Shown piece after piece: positions 1-8,284 of a DNA stretch of 64,000 bases. The position numbers were made by a program, and so were the translations under genes. The stretch covers positions 149,508 to 213,507 of the forward strand of contig NZ_JNXG01000010.1 of NCBI RefSeq assembly GCF_000717025.1. The letters run 5' to 3'. This DNA comes from Streptomyces atroolivaceus. GTDB taxonomy: Bacteria > Actinomycetota > Actinomycetes > Streptomycetales > Streptomycetaceae. Position 1 is the first letter of the stretch. Every line of letters begins with the position of its first letter. The notes beneath the pieces were generated by a model that was not told the DNA's origin, did not search any database, and saw only the letters and a list, made by a program, of their open reading frames with translations.

Positions 1-888
1 CTCCGATCCCCACAGGCTGAAGGCGCTCGTGACGCCCCAGGCGCCGCCGGAGACCAGAAGCACGCCCGCGCCGAGCACGGCCAGCGCCAGGGCGCCGGCG
101 GCCAGTGGCCAGGAGCCGCGGACGGCCCGCACGAGCGCGGTGCGAGCCGAGGGTACGGCGCCGAGGGGAGGCGGGTTGCGCCGGGCCTGGACGCGTCGCG
201 TGACCACGACCACCAGCAGCAGCGCGGCGATCGTCACCGCCCACGAGCCGAACCAGCCGATGTGGTCGGAGAGGACGACGGGCTCCCAGGCGGGAAGGTC
301 CTTCCACAGGTCGAACTGCCAGGCGGCGAGCGTGGCACCCGCGATGAACCCGCCGAGGGTCAGCAGCACCGAGGTCTGCCCCGAGCCGACCGCGAAGAGG
401 GTGCCCGAGGCACAGGCGCCACCGAGTTGCATCCCGACGGCGAAGAGCAGCGACCCGACGACCAGACCGACTCCGACGGCTCCGCCGGAAGGCGCCGGCT
501 GCGAGCCGAACAGGCCGGTGCTCGTACCGATGATCAGCGCGAACAGCGTGGCCGTGGTGCCGAGCAGGAGCGCGTGCGCCCGCAGCCCGGTGCCGTTGCC
601 GACGGCGACGAGCTGCCGCCAGGCGGAGGTGAAGCCGAACCGCGAGTGGAAGAGGGCGACGCCCAGGCCGAGCCCCAGCAGGAGCAGCACACCCGGTTGG
701 GCGCCGTGTGAAGACCATACGTATGCGGTCAGGGCCACGGCGAGCACTCCGGACACGAGGAGTGGCGCCCTGCGCACCGGGGGCAGGGACGGTGCCTCCG
801 GTCGCGGCACCGAGGTGGGGGAAGGGACGAGCAGGGCGGGCAGGGCGCGCGGCGGCGCGGCCGGCCCGGCGGGTGGCGCGGTGGTCAC
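1..888 (-). CDS. YeeE/YedE-family sulfur-compound permease, 3' end outside window
   Basis: The reading frame is open from a GTG at 888 to the window edge (296 codons), so the C-terminus is missing. GGAG lies 7 nt upstream of the GTG. After a Pro/Ala-rich N-terminus of about 40 residues come hydrophobic helices and two diagnostic blocks: FHSRFGFTSAWRQL and MQLGGACASGTLFAVGSG. These Gly/Cys-containing loops are typical of YeeE/YedE (DUF395) proteins, some of which import thiosulfate across the membrane; the conserved Cys in the second block fits. Substrate is inferred from the family only. A short Cys-containing ORF lies 76 nt upstream and may be a regulatory leader. Confidence 0.85.
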   Translation of the reverse strand, partial: MTTAPPAGPAAPPRALPALLVPSPTSVPRPEAPSLPPVRRAPLLVSGVLAVALTAYVWSSHGAQPGVLLLLGLGLGVALFHSRFGFTSAWRQLVAVGNGTGLRAHALLLGTTATLFALIIGTSTGLFGSQPAPSGGAVGVGLVVGSLLFAVGMQLGGACASGTLFAVGSGQTSVLLTLGGFIAGATLAAWQFDLWKDLPAWEPVVLSDHIGWFGSWAVTIAALLLVVVVTRRVQARRNPPPLGAVPSARTALVRAVRGSWPLAAGALALAVLGAGVLLVSGGAWGVTSAFSLWGSE

Positions 889-964
889 GAGAAGTCTCCG
901 GATGGTGCTCGGACGGACGGCGGTATCGACCGTCGGCGGCGCGCACGCGCTGCCGGCGCGGGAT

Positions 965-1048
965 TCAGCCGCGACAGAGTCCGTCGTCGACGCACCACTC
1001 CGAGTGCGCGAACAGTGCGAGGCACAGTGGCAGGGCCGATGCAGACAT
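965..1048 (-). CDS. possible leaderless Cys-containing leader peptide ORF
   Basis: A 27-codon ORF (begins MSASALPLC, ends DGLCRG) starts at an ATG whose A is at 1048. Three of 27 residues are Cys, far above the usual frequency in a high-GC actinomycete. No Shine-Dalgarno is visible, but a TATATT -10 element sits exactly 7 nt upstream, which suits a transcript beginning at the ATG. It is the only short ORF between this promoter and the YeeE-type permease. Poly-Cys leaderless uORFs are known cysteine-responsive attenuators in mycobacteria; extending that to this ORF is inference. Confidence 0.4.
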   Translation of the reverse strand: MSASALPLCLALFAHSEWCVDDGLCRG

Positions 1049-1055
1049 GCGTACG

Positions 1056-1061
1056 AATATA
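1056..1061 (-). promoter_or_regulatory. -10 element (TATATT) for leader ORF and sulfur permease
   Basis: TATATT on the minus strand matches the actinobacterial TANNNT -10 pattern and is 7 nt before the ATG of the leader ORF. No convincing -35 is seen 16-18 nt upstream. Confidence 0.45.
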
Positions 1062-1140
1062 CGGACGGCCTCACTCCGGATGCCCTGCTGTCTCGCCATG
1101 CGGAAAGGTTCTCGGGTCTCGCGGCGCGTGCAGTGAGTGC

Positions 1141-1164
1141 GGGTCGGGTCGGGTCGGGTCGGGT
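1141..1164. repeat. GGGTC tandem repeat, about 4.8 copies
   Basis: Five-base unit GGGTC repeated without interruption, in the intergenic stretch between the sulfur permease and the SnoaL gene. Apart from this repeat, the leader ORF and the palindrome at 1236, nothing else is seen in 889-1363. Confidence 0.8.
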
Positions 1165-1235
1165 GAGCGCGGCCGGGCCGGCATCGCGCATGGTCCTGAA
1201 TACGGCGGTGAGGACCCGGTCGGCCCGGGCCCGGT

Positions 1236-1254
1236 GATTACCTCAGCGGTAATC
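1236..1254. promoter_or_regulatory. inverted repeat GATTACC-5-GGTAATC, candidate operator
   Basis: Perfect 7-bp arms (1236-1242 and 1248-1254) around TCAGC. It lies 110 nt upstream of the SnoaL-like gene. It may bind a dimeric repressor or activator, perhaps the XRE protein encoded just beyond. It lacks a T-run and is AT-rich for this genome, so an operator is favoured over a terminator. Confidence 0.45.
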
Positions 1255-1363
1255 GACCCGCCGCGACGAGTCCGGCACGCTGCGGTAGCAGGCAGGGCGG
1301 CACGCGGACGACCCGCCGCGAACGCACCGTTCGGGTGCGCCCCGACGACGAGAGGACACTGTC

Positions 1364-1729
1364 GTGACCATGCACGAGGACGCTGTGGAGCGCTACTTCA
1401 CCGCTTGGAACGCCGTCACCCCCGAGGAACTGGCCGAGGCTGTCGCTTCGGCGTTCACCGAGGACGGCACGTACACCGACCCGCTGGGCGACGCGCAGGG
1501 CCACGAAGGGATCGCGGCGGCGATCGCCGGCGCCCATGAGCAGTTCCCCGGGTTCACCTTCGAGCTCACCGGAAAGCCCGACGCGCACCACCACCTGGTG
1601 CGCTTCACATGGGACCTGGTCTCCTCCGCCGACGGGTCCTCCCCCGCCGCCGGCTTCGACGTGATCACGCTTGCCGATGACGGCCGCATCACCGGCGTCG
1701 CGGGCTTCCTGGACCGTCGTCCTGGATGA
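1364..1729 (+). CDS. SnoaL-like / nuclear transport factor 2-fold protein
   Basis: 121 residues from a GTG at 1364 with AGAGGA 7 nt upstream; an ATG two codons on is possible. The size, the N-terminal helix (AVERYFTAWNAV), the strand TYTDPLGDAQGHEGI and the closing ITGVAGFLD are characteristic of the SnoaL/NTF2-like fold, a cone-shaped pocket used by small-molecule isomerases, cyclases and hydrolases. The substrate cannot be read from sequence. It converges on the XRE regulator gene 10 nt downstream, a pairing that suggests the regulator controls it. Confidence 0.7.
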   Translation: MTMHEDAVERYFTAWNAVTPEELAEAVASAFTEDGTYTDPLGDAQGHEGIAAAIAGAHEQFPGFTFELTGKPDAHHHLVRFTWDLVSSADGSSPAAGFDVITLADDGRITGVAGFLDRRPG

Positions 1730-1739
1730 ACTCCGCGCC

Positions 1740-2606
1740 TCAGCGCGCCGCCTGGAGAGCGGCGGCCGTCTCCGGGTCCGCGGGCAGGAAGGTCTCGACC
1801 GCCAGCTCGGAGACGGTCACGTCCATGGGTGTGTTGAACGTCGTCACCGTCGAGATGAACGACAGCACCCTGCCGCCCGCCTCGATCCGGAGCGGCAGCG
1901 CGTACGGGTGCGCCGACAGGCCGTGCCCGTCCGTGTGCCGGTCCGGGCCGGCCGAGTTGTCTCCCGCCGGTGCCGGATAGGCGGCGACCTCCTCGTACAG
2001 GCTGCGCAGCGCTTCCGAGGAACGCAGCGCGGCTTGCCGCTCCATCCGTTCCAGCAGATGGGCACGCCACTCGCCGAGATTACGGATCCGCGGGGCCAGG
2101 CCCTGCGGGTGCAGCGTCAGGCGCATGGCGTTCATGGGCGACTGCAGCAGGTGACCGGCCACGCCGTCGAGCAGCACGTGCACGCCCCTGTTCGCGGTCA
2201 CCACTTCGTACATCCCGTCCATCACCAGGGCGGGGTGTGGCTCGTACGCGGTGAGCAACTGCTCCAGGCCGGCCCGGAGCGTCGTCATCGCCGGGGCGGT
2301 CAGCGACGTCTCCGGATACGAGGGAGAGTAACCCGCGGCCAGCAGCAGCGAGTTGCGCTCCCTCACGGGAACGTCGAGATGCTCCGCCAGATGCAGCACC
2401 ATGGAGCGGCTCGGCGTGGACCGTCCGGTCTCGATGAAGCTGATGTGGCGTGCGGAGCTGTCGGCCTTCAGGGCCAGTTCGAGCTGCGTGATACGTCTCA
2501 GCTTGCGCCAGCCCCGCAGCAGGCTTCCGACGTTCACTTCATCGACCGTCCTGGCCATGGCAGTCGTCATGGCCGAGACGTTATCCGATCTGCCGAACCC
2601 GGACAT
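1740..2606 (-). CDS. XRE-family regulator with MmyB-like ligand-binding domain
   Basis: 288 residues. An N-terminal helix-turn-helix (about residues 26-75: GSLLRGWRKLRRITQ, then HISFIETGRSTPS) is followed by a C-terminal domain with the MmyB-like pattern (VVTANRGVHVLLDG, SPMNAMRLTLHPQG, RNLGEWRAHLLERMERQA, and a closing beta segment with DVTVSELAVETFLPAD). This domain binds fatty-acid-like ligands in characterised members. The upstream ATG is chosen because GAGG lies 5 nt before it; an internal ATG 12 codons in is possible. Such regulators usually sit beside the enzyme they control, here probably the SnoaL protein. A second protein of the same architecture is at 47061-48005. Confidence 0.85.
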   Translation of the reverse strand: MSGFGRSDNVSAMTTAMARTVDEVNVGSLLRGWRKLRRITQLELALKADSSARHISFIETGRSTPSRSMVLHLAEHLDVPVRERNSLLLAAGYSPSYPETSLTAPAMTTLRAGLEQLLTAYEPHPALVMDGMYEVVTANRGVHVLLDGVAGHLLQSPMNAMRLTLHPQGLAPRIRNLGEWRAHLLERMERQAALRSSEALRSLYEEVAAYPAPAGDNSAGPDRHTDGHGLSAHPYALPLRIEAGGRVLSFISTVTTFNTPMDVTVSELAVETFLPADPETAAALQAAR

Positions 2607-2707
2607 GCCCGCCTCAGGGAAAGGATGCGTCGGCCTCCCCGTCTGAGCGGCGGCCGCACCCCCGGCCCGCAGGTCACGAGGGTGCGTGTGAAGGCCGCCG
2701 GAGGTCG

Positions 2708-4747
2708 TCAGGGGGCAGACTGCCGCAGGACGGCGACTCCTCTCGGCGGCAGGAGGACGGTGCCCGCCTCGGCACCGCCGATCAGGAGGTCCCCGGCGAG
2801 GCCGGCCACCGGCACCGTTTCGTCGGTGCGGTTGACCAGGAACAGGTATCGCCGGCCGGCTCCTCGGCGCACGGCCAGCTCGACCTTGCCTGCCACTTCC
2901 TGCGGGAGTTCACCGGCCACGCCTGCGGGGGCGAGCAACTGTGGCAGCAGCCCGGTGAGTCCGCCGGCGCCGAGGCGGGTGGAGACGTACGAGGCGGAGC
3001 CCCGGCCGGCTGTCCGCCGGGTGATGGCGGGGTGGCCGGCCTGAGCACCGCTGCGGTAGTGGGCAAGGATCTCCACGTCCGGGCCGGTGACGGTGATCCG
3101 GTCGGTCCACAGGCTGCCCGTCGCGCCGTCCACGTCGACCGTGTCGCCGTCCGCGAGCGGCCCGAACTCCTCGATGCGGATGCCGAGCAGCTCTCGCAGC
3201 GCCCCCGGGTAGCCTCCGAGCCAGACGTGGTCGTTCTCGTCGACGACGCCGGAGAAGTACGTGGTGACCAGATGGCCGCCGTTCTCCGCGTAGCGGGTGA
3301 GCTCCTTCGCCAGCGCAGCGGGGACGACGTGCAGCACGGGCGCGACCAGGAGTTGGTACCCGCTCAGGTCGGAGTGGGCGGTGACCACGTCGGCCCGTAC
3401 TCCGAGGCCGAGGAGTGCGGAGTACCAGTCGAGCGCCTCCTGGTGGTAGTCGAGGCGGGAGGTGGGGTGGGAGTCCTGCTCACTGGCCCACCACGAGTCC
3501 CAGTCGAAGAGGATGCCGACCGGAGCAGGCTCGCGCACCGAGTCGGCGACCGGGGCGAGCGCGCGGAGTTTCCGTCCGAGGTCGGTCACCGCGCGGAAGA
3601 GTTCGCTGTCCGCCCCCGCGTGCGGCAGCATCGCCGAGTGGTACTTCTCGGCTCCCGCCGCCGACTGGCGCCACTGGAAGAAACACACGGCGTCGGCCCC
3701 GTGGGCGACGTGCAGGAGCGAATCGCGGGCGAGGTCGCCGGGCGCCTTGGCCAGGTTGACGGGCTGCCAGTTGACGGCGCTGGTCGAGTGTTCCATGAGG
3801 AACCAAGGACGCCCCTGGGCGATGCCGCTGACGAGGTTGGCGGAGAAGGACAGCTCGTCGCGGCTCTGCGGACCGGGCACGACGTAGTGGTCGTTGGAGA
3901 CGAAGTCGACCTCACCGGCCCAGTCGGCGTAGTCCATCCCCTTGGTCCCGCCCATGACCATGAAGTTCGTGGTGACCGGGACGGCCGGAGTGATCGCCCG
4001 CAGCGTGTCCCGTTCGGCGCGGAGGTACTCCTTGAGCGCGTCGGACGAGAAGCGCTTGAAGTCCAGCTGCTGCGTCGGGTTGGGGTGGGAGGCGGCCAGC
4101 CGGGGAGGCAGGATCTGTTCCCAGGCACTGTAGCGCTGTGCCCAGAACGCCGTGCCCCAGGCGTGGTTGAGGGACTCGAGGGTGGTGTAGCGGGTGCGGA
4201 GCCAGTCGCGGAAGGCTCGTGCGGCGTCGTCGGAGTAGTCGTAGATGTTGTGGCAGCCCAGCTCGTTGGAGACGTGCCAGGCGACCAGCGCGGGGTGGCC
4301 GGCGTACCGTTCGGCCATCCTGCGCACCAGCCGCAGGGCATGCTCGCGGAAGACGGGGGAGGTGGGACGCCAGTGCTGCCGGGCTCCTGGCCACACCGTC
4401 TCGCCGGAGGCGGTCACCGGAAGGATCTCCGGGTGTGCCGCGGTCAGCCAGGGCGGCGGCGACGCCGTCGCGGTGGCCAGGTCCACGCCGATGCCGCCTC
4501 CGTGCAGGAGGTCCATCACCTCGTCGAGCCAGGCGAAGTCCCACTCCTCCCGGGACGGCTGGATGCGGGCCCAGGAGAAGATCGCCAGCGACACGATGTT
4601 CACCCCGGCCTCGCGCATCAGCCGTATGTCCTCCTCCCACACTTCCCGGGGCCACTGTTCGGGGTTGTAGTCGGCGCCGAACGCGAGGCAGGGCACGGCC
4701 TCACCGTCCGGTCCGTGCCGCACCTGGGACAGGAGGGTGGAGATCAT
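2708..4747 (-). CDS. GH42 beta-galactosidase
   Basis: 679 residues, normal GH42 length and, like most of the family, without signal peptide, so cytoplasmic. It hydrolyses terminal beta-D-galactosides. The TIM-barrel begins FGADYNPEQWP; the acid/base Glu is E162 in WHVSNELGCH and the nucleophile E319 in WFLMEHSTSAVNWQ, both intact. The trimerisation domain (PVGILFDWDSWWA) and a C-terminal beta domain follow. It is the last gene of an operon with a binding protein and two permeases, so imported galactosides are probably cleaved inside the cell. The LacI operator at 8185-8200 should control it. Confidence 0.93.
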   Translation of the reverse strand: MISTLLSQVRHGPDGEAVPCLAFGADYNPEQWPREVWEEDIRLMREAGVNIVSLAIFSWARIQPSREEWDFAWLDEVMDLLHGGGIGVDLATATASPPPWLTAAHPEILPVTASGETVWPGARQHWRPTSPVFREHALRLVRRMAERYAGHPALVAWHVSNELGCHNIYDYSDDAARAFRDWLRTRYTTLESLNHAWGTAFWAQRYSAWEQILPPRLAASHPNPTQQLDFKRFSSDALKEYLRAERDTLRAITPAVPVTTNFMVMGGTKGMDYADWAGEVDFVSNDHYVVPGPQSRDELSFSANLVSGIAQGRPWFLMEHSTSAVNWQPVNLAKAPGDLARDSLLHVAHGADAVCFFQWRQSAAGAEKYHSAMLPHAGADSELFRAVTDLGRKLRALAPVADSVREPAPVGILFDWDSWWASEQDSHPTSRLDYHQEALDWYSALLGLGVRADVVTAHSDLSGYQLLVAPVLHVVPAALAKELTRYAENGGHLVTTYFSGVVDENDHVWLGGYPGALRELLGIRIEEFGPLADGDTVDVDGATGSLWTDRITVTGPDVEILAHYRSGAQAGHPAITRRTAGRGSASYVSTRLGAGGLTGLLPQLLAPAGVAGELPQEVAGKVELAVRRGAGRRYLFLVNRTDETVPVAGLAGDLLIGGAEAGTVLLPPRGVAVLRQSAP

Positions 4748-4792
4748 GTCGGTCCTTCCGGTGTACCGCGCGGGGCGGGACGGAACGCGTGC

Positions 4793-6133
4793 CTACTTCT
4801 GGACGGTGAAACCCTGTTCGGTCCCGTACTTGACGGAGGCGTCCTGCCAGTTCCTGAGCCCGCCGGACAGCTTGGTCCCGGAGACGTAGGCCTGGCCTAC
4901 CGTGTCGTTGAACACGGAGTTGGCGTAGACCTGGTAGGGCAGGTACGACCATCCCGTGCCGACGTTCGCGGCCGACTCGGCGAAGATCTTGTTGGCCTTC
5001 TGGCCGCCGAAGTAGGGGAACTCGGTGTTCTGGAACGCGTCGGACCGCAGATCCGCGGTCGTCGCCGGGAAGGCGCCCGCCGCGATGCGGGTCTTGACAC
5101 CCTCGCCGGCGTTCGCGTACTCGGTGAAGGCGTAGGCGAGTTCCTTGTTCCCGCCCAGCGCGGGCAGGGCCAGGGAGCTGCCGCCGTTCTCGGCACTGGT
5201 CCTCTCCCCCGCGGTCCACTGGGGCAGCGGTGCGACCCGCCACTGGCCGGATCCCTCCTTCACGCCCGAGGAGAGGTTGGCGGGCATCCAGGCCCCGATG
5301 GCCAGGGTGGCGACCGTGCCCGCGCCCAGACCCTTGTACCACTCGTCGCTCCAGCTGGTGATGGGCGCGAGGAGTTTCTCGTCGAGGAGCTGCTGCCAGA
5401 CCTCCGTGTACTTCGCGGCGCCCTCGTCGGAGAAGTCGATCTTCACTTCGGTGCCGTCGACCGTGTAGGGGCGGGAGCCCGCCTGCCACAGGAGGCTGGT
5501 GGTCGCACCGGCGTCACCGGTGTCGTTGGCGATGTACACCTTGGGGTCGGCCTTGTGCAGGTCCCGTGCCGCCTGGAGGTACTCGTCCCAGGTGGTGGGC
5601 ACCTCGATCTCGTGCTTGTCGAAGACCGTCTTGTTGTAGAACAGCGCCATGGGACCGGAGTCCATGGGCAGGGCGTACACGTTCCCGTCCGACTTCACGG
5701 CGTTCCACGGGCCCGGGGTGAACGTGTCGGCCAGCTTGTCGGCGCCGTACGGGGCGAGATCGTCCAGGCCCTTCGTCAGTGCGTACTGACCGAGGGCGTA
5801 GTACTCGAGCTGCGCGACGTCGGGGACACCCTTCTTCGCCGAGATGGCGTTCTGGAGCGCCTTGTACTGGTCGTTGCCGGTACCGGCGTTGACGAGTTCG
5901 ACGTCGACGGCGGGATGCGCCTTCTCGAAGTCCGCGGCAACCTGCTTCAGGGTCGGCTCCCACGCCCAGACCGTGAGGGTGCCCCCCTTCTCCAGAGCGG
6001 CGTCGATGTCCTCGGCGCTGACCTGCTTCCGGTCGGAGCCGCCGTCGGCGGAGCCGCCGCAGGCGGTCGAACCCAGGGCCAGGGCGGCGATCAGGGCTGT
6101 GCCGCGCAGCAGGCGGCGTGTGCTCATACGCAT
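4793..6133 (-). CDS. sugar ABC transporter substrate-binding lipoprotein
   Basis: 446 residues. Start ATG at 6133, with GGAAG 6 nt upstream; a longer upstream reading overlaps the permease gene and is not used. The signal peptide ends in a lipobox-like LGSTACGG, so it is a membrane-anchored lipoprotein. The fold is that of MalE-type (family 1) binding proteins: GGTLTVWAWEPTLKQVAADFEKAHP, PMDSGPMALFYNKTVFDKH, and a C-terminal VYANSVFNDTVGQAY. It lies between the two permease genes and the beta-galactosidase gene, so the likely ligand is a beta-galactoside or galacto-oligosaccharide. An ATPase is not encoded here; a shared MsiK-type ATPase elsewhere is normal for Streptomyces. Confidence 0.92.
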   Translation of the reverse strand: MRMSTRRLLRGTALIAALALGSTACGGSADGGSDRKQVSAEDIDAALEKGGTLTVWAWEPTLKQVAADFEKAHPAVDVELVNAGTGNDQYKALQNAISAKKGVPDVAQLEYYALGQYALTKGLDDLAPYGADKLADTFTPGPWNAVKSDGNVYALPMDSGPMALFYNKTVFDKHEIEVPTTWDEYLQAARDLHKADPKVYIANDTGDAGATTSLLWQAGSRPYTVDGTEVKIDFSDEGAAKYTEVWQQLLDEKLLAPITSWSDEWYKGLGAGTVATLAIGAWMPANLSSGVKEGSGQWRVAPLPQWTAGERTSAENGGSSLALPALGGNKELAYAFTEYANAGEGVKTRIAAGAFPATTADLRSDAFQNTEFPYFGGQKANKIFAESAANVGTGWSYLPYQVYANSVFNDTVGQAYVSGTKLSGGLRNWQDASVKYGTEQGFTVQK

Positions 6134-6222
6134 GGGGTGCTTCCACTTCTTCGTGGCCGAAACCGTGCCTGATGAGAGTTGGGTGAACTGTGGGGGAACG
6201 CGTCCGGACCGGACGCGTCCGC

Positions 6223-7164
6223 CTACTCCTTGACGCTTCCGGCGGCGAGCCCGGACTGCCAGTACTTCTGCAGCAGGAGGAACGCGGCGATCAGCGGAAC
6301 GATGGTGACCAGGGATCCGGTGATCACCAGATGGAAGACGGCTTCGCCGCCGGCCGTGGCGGCCTGGGCGTTCCAGCTGTTGAGGCCCAGGGTGAGCGGA
6401 TACCAGTCCGGGTCCTTCAGCATGATCAACGGCAGGAAGTAGTTGTTCCAGGTGGCGACCGTGGTGAACAGCAGGACCGTGACGATGCCGGGAGCGAGCA
6501 GCGGCAGGACCACCTGGAAGAACGTGCGCGTCTCCCCCGCCCCGTCGATGCGCGCGGCCTCCAGCAGTTCGGCCGGCACGGCCTGGGAAGCGAAGACCCA
6601 CATCAGGTAGAGGCCGAAGGGCGAGATGAGGGAGGGGATGATCACGGCCCACGGGGTGTCGGTCAGCCCCATCCTGCTGAACATCAGGAAGGTGGGAACG
6701 GCCAGGGCCGTTCCGGGGACAGCGACGGCGCCGATCACCACGCCGAAGACCGCGCGCTTGCCGGGAAAGGAGAACTTGGCCAGGGCGTAGCCGCCCAGGA
6801 CGGCCAGAAGTGTCGCCCCGCCTGCCCCCACCACGACGTACAAGAGGGTGTTCAGCAGCCATCGGGTGAAGACACCGTCGTCGTAGCTGAACGTCTCGAC
6901 GATGTTGTCCCACAGGGCGAAGTCGCCGCTGAACCAGAGACCGAACGAATCGGCCAGCCCCCGCTGGGTCTTGGTGGCGCTGATCACCAGCCAGGCCAGC
7001 GGGACCAGCGAGTAGAGCAGGACCAGGCCGGTGAGCACGGTCAGCGGCACGCTGCGCCGTGGGCGGGAAGGAGTGTGCCGCGGCCGGCCGCGCAGGCGTG
7101 GGACGGCGCCGGCCCGTCCGGCCGGGGCGGGTACGGACGGGGCTGTGGTGGGAGGGCTGCTCAT
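6223..7164 (-). CDS. sugar ABC transporter permease (MalG type)
   Basis: 313 residues with a basic cytoplasmic N-terminus and six predicted membrane helices beginning VPLTVLTGLVLLYSLVPLAWLVI. The EAA loop that contacts the ATPase is present (EAARIDGAGETRTFFQVVLPLLAPG). The C-terminal LLLQKYWQSGLAAGSVKE is typical of the MalG branch. It begins 4 nt after the stop of the other permease, so the two are translated together and form the membrane channel for the binding protein encoded next. Confidence 0.93.
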   Translation of the reverse strand: MSSPPTTAPSVPAPAGRAGAVPRLRGRPRHTPSRPRRSVPLTVLTGLVLLYSLVPLAWLVISATKTQRGLADSFGLWFSGDFALWDNIVETFSYDDGVFTRWLLNTLLYVVVGAGGATLLAVLGGYALAKFSFPGKRAVFGVVIGAVAVPGTALAVPTFLMFSRMGLTDTPWAVIIPSLISPFGLYLMWVFASQAVPAELLEAARIDGAGETRTFFQVVLPLLAPGIVTVLLFTTVATWNNYFLPLIMLKDPDWYPLTLGLNSWNAQAATAGGEAVFHLVITGSLVTIVPLIAAFLLLQKYWQSGLAAGSVKE

Positions 7165-7168
7165 CGCT

Positions 7169-8095
7169 TCACGATTCCTTGTGCATGCCGCGCAGCTGGA
7201 CGACGTAGGCGATGACCATGGTGATCAGGCCCATGACGATGGCAACGGTCGCCGAGTAGTTGTGCTGCTGGCCGGAGAAGGACAACGAGTAGGTGTAGAA
7301 GTTGGGGGTGTAGGAGGTGGTGATGGCGTTGGGCGCCAGCTTCTGCAGGATGCTCGGCTCGTTGAACAGCTGGAACGTGCCGATGATCGAGAAGATCGTC
7401 GCGATGACCAGGGCCCCGCGGATGGCGGGAAGCTTGATGGCGGTGATCACGCGGATCTGGCCGGCACCGTCCATCTCCGCGGCCTCGTACAGGGAGTTCG
7501 GGATGACGCGCAGCGCGGAGTAGAAGATCAGCATGTTGTAGCCGACGAACTCCCAGGTGACGATGTTTCCGATCGACGCCAGGACGAGACCGGGCGAGAG
7601 GGGGTTCGGCAGGGAGACGCCCAGTGCGTCGTTGATGTCGCCGACGAGACCGAAGTGGGTGCCGTACATGAAGCCCCACATGAGCGTGGCGACCACGGCG
7701 GGCACCGCGTACGGCAGGAAGACCGAGATCCGGAAGAAGTCCCTGCCGTAGAGCCGCCCGCTGTCCAGGGCCAGCGCGACGAAGAGGGCGATGCCCAGCA
7801 TGATCGGCACCTGGACGAGCAGGAAGAGCGAGACCCGGGTCAACGACGACCAGAACTGTTCGTCCTGCAGAGCCTGTTGATAGTTGTCCAGGCCCACGAA
7901 GGTCGTGCCGCCGATGAGCTGGTCCCGGAAGAGGCTGAGGTAGATCGAGTAGGCGATCGGCGCGAGGAAGACGAAGGCGAAGACCAGCACGAACGGGCCG
8001 ATGAAGCCCCACCCGGTCCATGATCGGCGGTCCCGCTTCGCCGAAGGGCGTCGCGGGCGCCGGCCGGGACCCGCAACGGTGGCTGGCGTTGTCAT
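7169..8095 (-). CDS. sugar ABC transporter permease (MalF type)
   Basis: 308 residues from ATG at 8095, with GAGGA about 5 nt upstream. Longer upstream starts are rejected because they run into the promoter. Membrane helices begin GWGFIGPFVLVFAFVFLAPIAYS, and the EAA loop reads EAAEMDGAGQIRVITAIKLPAIRG. It is the first gene of the operon permease-permease-binding protein-GH42. The promoter region shared with the divergent LacI gene holds a perfect operator palindrome. Confidence 0.93.
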   Translation of the reverse strand: MTTPATVAGPGRRPRRPSAKRDRRSWTGWGFIGPFVLVFAFVFLAPIAYSIYLSLFRDQLIGGTTFVGLDNYQQALQDEQFWSSLTRVSLFLLVQVPIMLGIALFVALALDSGRLYGRDFFRISVFLPYAVPAVVATLMWGFMYGTHFGLVGDINDALGVSLPNPLSPGLVLASIGNIVTWEFVGYNMLIFYSALRVIPNSLYEAAEMDGAGQIRVITAIKLPAIRGALVIATIFSIIGTFQLFNEPSILQKLAPNAITTSYTPNFYTYSLSFSGQQHNYSATVAIVMGLITMVIAYVVQLRGMHKES

Positions 8096-8184
8096 GTTTT
8101 CCTCGCTCGTCCATCTCGGAACCGGCGGCACACAGCGTCGGGACGGTCGCGTGAACACCACGTTCCCGAAGGGGCGTGGCTGAT

Positions 8185-8200
8185 ATGTTTACGTAAACAT
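8185..8200. promoter_or_regulatory. LacI-family operator, perfect 16-bp palindrome
   Basis: ATGTTTACGTAAACAT has a central CG and complete dyad symmetry, the classic form of LacI/GalR operators. It lies in the divergent region 89 nt from the permease start and 84 nt from the LacI start, so one bound dimer could repress both directions. Confidence 0.85.
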
Positions 8201-8284
8201 CTGATGGCGGAATGTCTACACCGGCCCCAGGTGGACGGTCAAGGGTCGGGCACTCCGGCCGCCCCGCACAACGGATGGAGACCG

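Noticed and set aside
29..1237. Long plus-strand open frame over the sulfur permease
   Set aside because: It is the antisense shadow of the GC-rich permease gene; composition is Arg/Pro/Ser-rich without domains, and the minus-strand protein has clear family motifs.
3032..6172. 1,046-codon plus-strand open frame opposite GH42 and the binding protein
   Set aside because: Shadow of the two minus-strand genes; Val/Gly/Arg-rich with no recognisable fold.
6134..6913. N-terminal extension of the sugar-binding protein into the permease gene
   Set aside because: The true signal peptide and ribosome site are at 6133; the extension is out-of-frame permease sequence.
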